Assembly (NCBI GenBank): GCA_921293015.1 | Contig: OV121091.1 | Span: 9,825,755 to 9,889,754 of the forward strand | Length of the DNA stretch: 64,000 nt | Direction of reading: 5' to 3' | Source: Phorcus lineatus | Taxonomy: Eukaryota > Mollusca > Gastropoda > Trochida > Trochidae | In this document: positions 63,029 through 64,000 of the stretch, one piece after another | Layout: each line of letters begins with the position of its first letter | Numbering within the stretch: position 1 is the first letter of the stretch | The notes under the pieces: model-generated | What the model was told of the DNA's origin: nothing | The model's input: only the letters and a program-made list of their open reading frames with translations | Databases searched by the model: none | Translations under genes and position numbers: made by a program

Positions 63029-64000
63029 CAAAACCTAAAGAATAAACAAAAGTCACATTTTTGCGGCACTTGCTGTATCTTTATTTTACATAGCACATAT
63101 AAAAATTTTATATCAAATCGAAGACAATTATTCCTTCTTTATCATGAGGTAATCAAGATACGCTTAGCTGTTGAGAAGAAATGAGCGAAAGAAAGGCAAA
63201 TGTCAAAATCGTTGTTCAGTTCACATGATTGGAATAGAGAAATTAGCTTTTTGTGTGGCGCTTGCTGTGCCTTTATTTATTTTTGCGCATGCAAAAAATT
63301 TTTACATGGAATTAAAGGCAATCTTTTTCTTTTTCTTGTGATATAAAAATTGTAAAAATACGTTGAGCACATGATGAGAAATATGGTGCGAAAAATGATA
63401 TAAAACTACAAATATCTGAAAATTACCTTTTTTACGGCACAAACTGTATCTTCAGTTCAGCTAGCGCATATTCGTAATTTATATCGAATTGAAGACAATT
63501 TTCTTATCTTTCAAATGATCCCACCTACAAGGGTTAAGATAACAGGGCGTGCGATAGCAAGGTGTGCTTTTGTTTTGAGTGCGCACGCCTGAGCAAACAA
63601 TAACGTGCGCGGCTCGATAAGCTCGTGCGCGAGGGGAGCAATAACTCACAGGCCTATAGCAAGCCCAACAGGTAGTGGGGGAAAATTGAGCGTTTGTTAT
63701 GCATGTTTTCGGTACGATAAATATGAGCAATATCTATAAAACTTTTGGAAGATATGCCCCCATTCTTTAGACGACAACGAAAAAAAACATCGGCGGCTCA
63801 GCAAAAGCCTGATCATAAATACAAGTGTTCAACTGACACAACTGCCGTGCATTTTTTCCCGAGATCCGCTACACCGTACAATTGTGTTAATTAGTAAATG
63901 CGTCAGATTATAAGTCCGGCTTCCGGGGTTCGCTAAGGCTAACTGCGGCGTAGTTTAATTTCTTCCTGGACCATTCCGTAAACCGCGGCTTGAAGGTTAA

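Larger units (their letters stand above)
61537..63029 (+). mobile_element. Tandem-array element, pearl/Helitron-like (inferred)
   Basis: The element starts near GAGCCATGGGCTCTGTAGCTCATCAG, contains a 145-bp tandem array, then a GGAC-rich stretch (GGACGGACGGATGGACGCCGGAC), and ends with a hairpin (62998-63028). The left AGCTCATCAG (61554-61563) is the reverse complement of part of the right hairpin arm, CTGATGAGCT. Non-autonomous Helitron-like elements of bivalves (the pearl family) carry internal tandem repeats and a terminal hairpin; the match is by architecture only. Size and position agree with the gap in the surrounding tandem array. Confidence 0.6.
60471..63530 (+). repeat. Old ~190-bp tandem array, split by an insertion
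   Basis: A core resembling TTTATATCGAATTAAAGGCA followed by a T/C-rich stretch ending CTTCTTTA recurs at about 60571, 60861, 61052, 61235, 61432, 63107, 63301 and 63478. Most spacings are 177-197 bases. Recognisable arms such as GCGGCACTTGCTGTATCTTTA precede the core in the right-hand units. The 1,675-base gap between the fifth and sixth units equals one unit plus about 1.48 kb, the size of the element at 61537-63029. The copies are strongly diverged, so this array is older than the insertion. Confidence 0.65.

Overview
The window is animal nuclear DNA: AT-rich, split coding exons with GT-AG borders, kilobase introns, and many short inverted-repeat transposons and minisatellites. The repeat types, especially a roughly 145-bp tandem array ending in a GGAC-rich tail and hairpin, fit a mollusc or related lophotrochozoan. 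That placement is inference; no species can be named.

One gene dominates. It lies on the minus strand and enters from the right. Nine exons (58130-58541, 53599-55590, 47668-48083, 11204-11256, 8954-9115, 6315-7819, 1490-1540, 1009-1173, 613-849) join in one open frame of about 1,660 codons with matching intron phases (2,2,1,0,0,2,2,2, then 2 out of the window). The product is long, charged, Ser/Arg/Lys/Glu/Asp-rich and mostly disordered. It carries the motif AERIARYKEERRKELA, which I recognise as a supervillin (SVIL) N-terminal signature. The gelsolin/villin-like repeats and headpiece of supervillin are not here and should be encoded to the left of position 1. The true start exon is unresolved: exon 58130-58541 begins in phase 1 and has an internal ATG at 58467-58465.

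The introns hold three candidate alternative first exons whose splice phase fits the next exon. One (52159-52169) would give an N-terminus MGNWLS, which fits an N-myristoylation signal. One (34060-34102) gives MLSKNGYTAITTCQ. A weaker one is at 21183-21249. A 63-bp candidate cassette exon sits at 23416-23478. Together they suggest one locus that could make proteins of several lengths.

Mobile and repeated DNA: two oppositely oriented copies of a ~1.05-kb hAT-like element (17451-18494, 45925-47008); a 1,835-bp piggyBac-like element with TTAA borders and GC-rich subterminal repeats (30386-32220); a 443-bp inverted-repeat element (18860-19302); three foldback elements; a 39-bp and a 28-bp minisatellite. 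At the right end (60.1-64 kb) a ~1.48-kb element containing a 145-bp tandem array has inserted into an older ~190-bp tandem array. A possible small membrane-protein exon on the plus strand (39106-39306) lies in the 36-kb intron.
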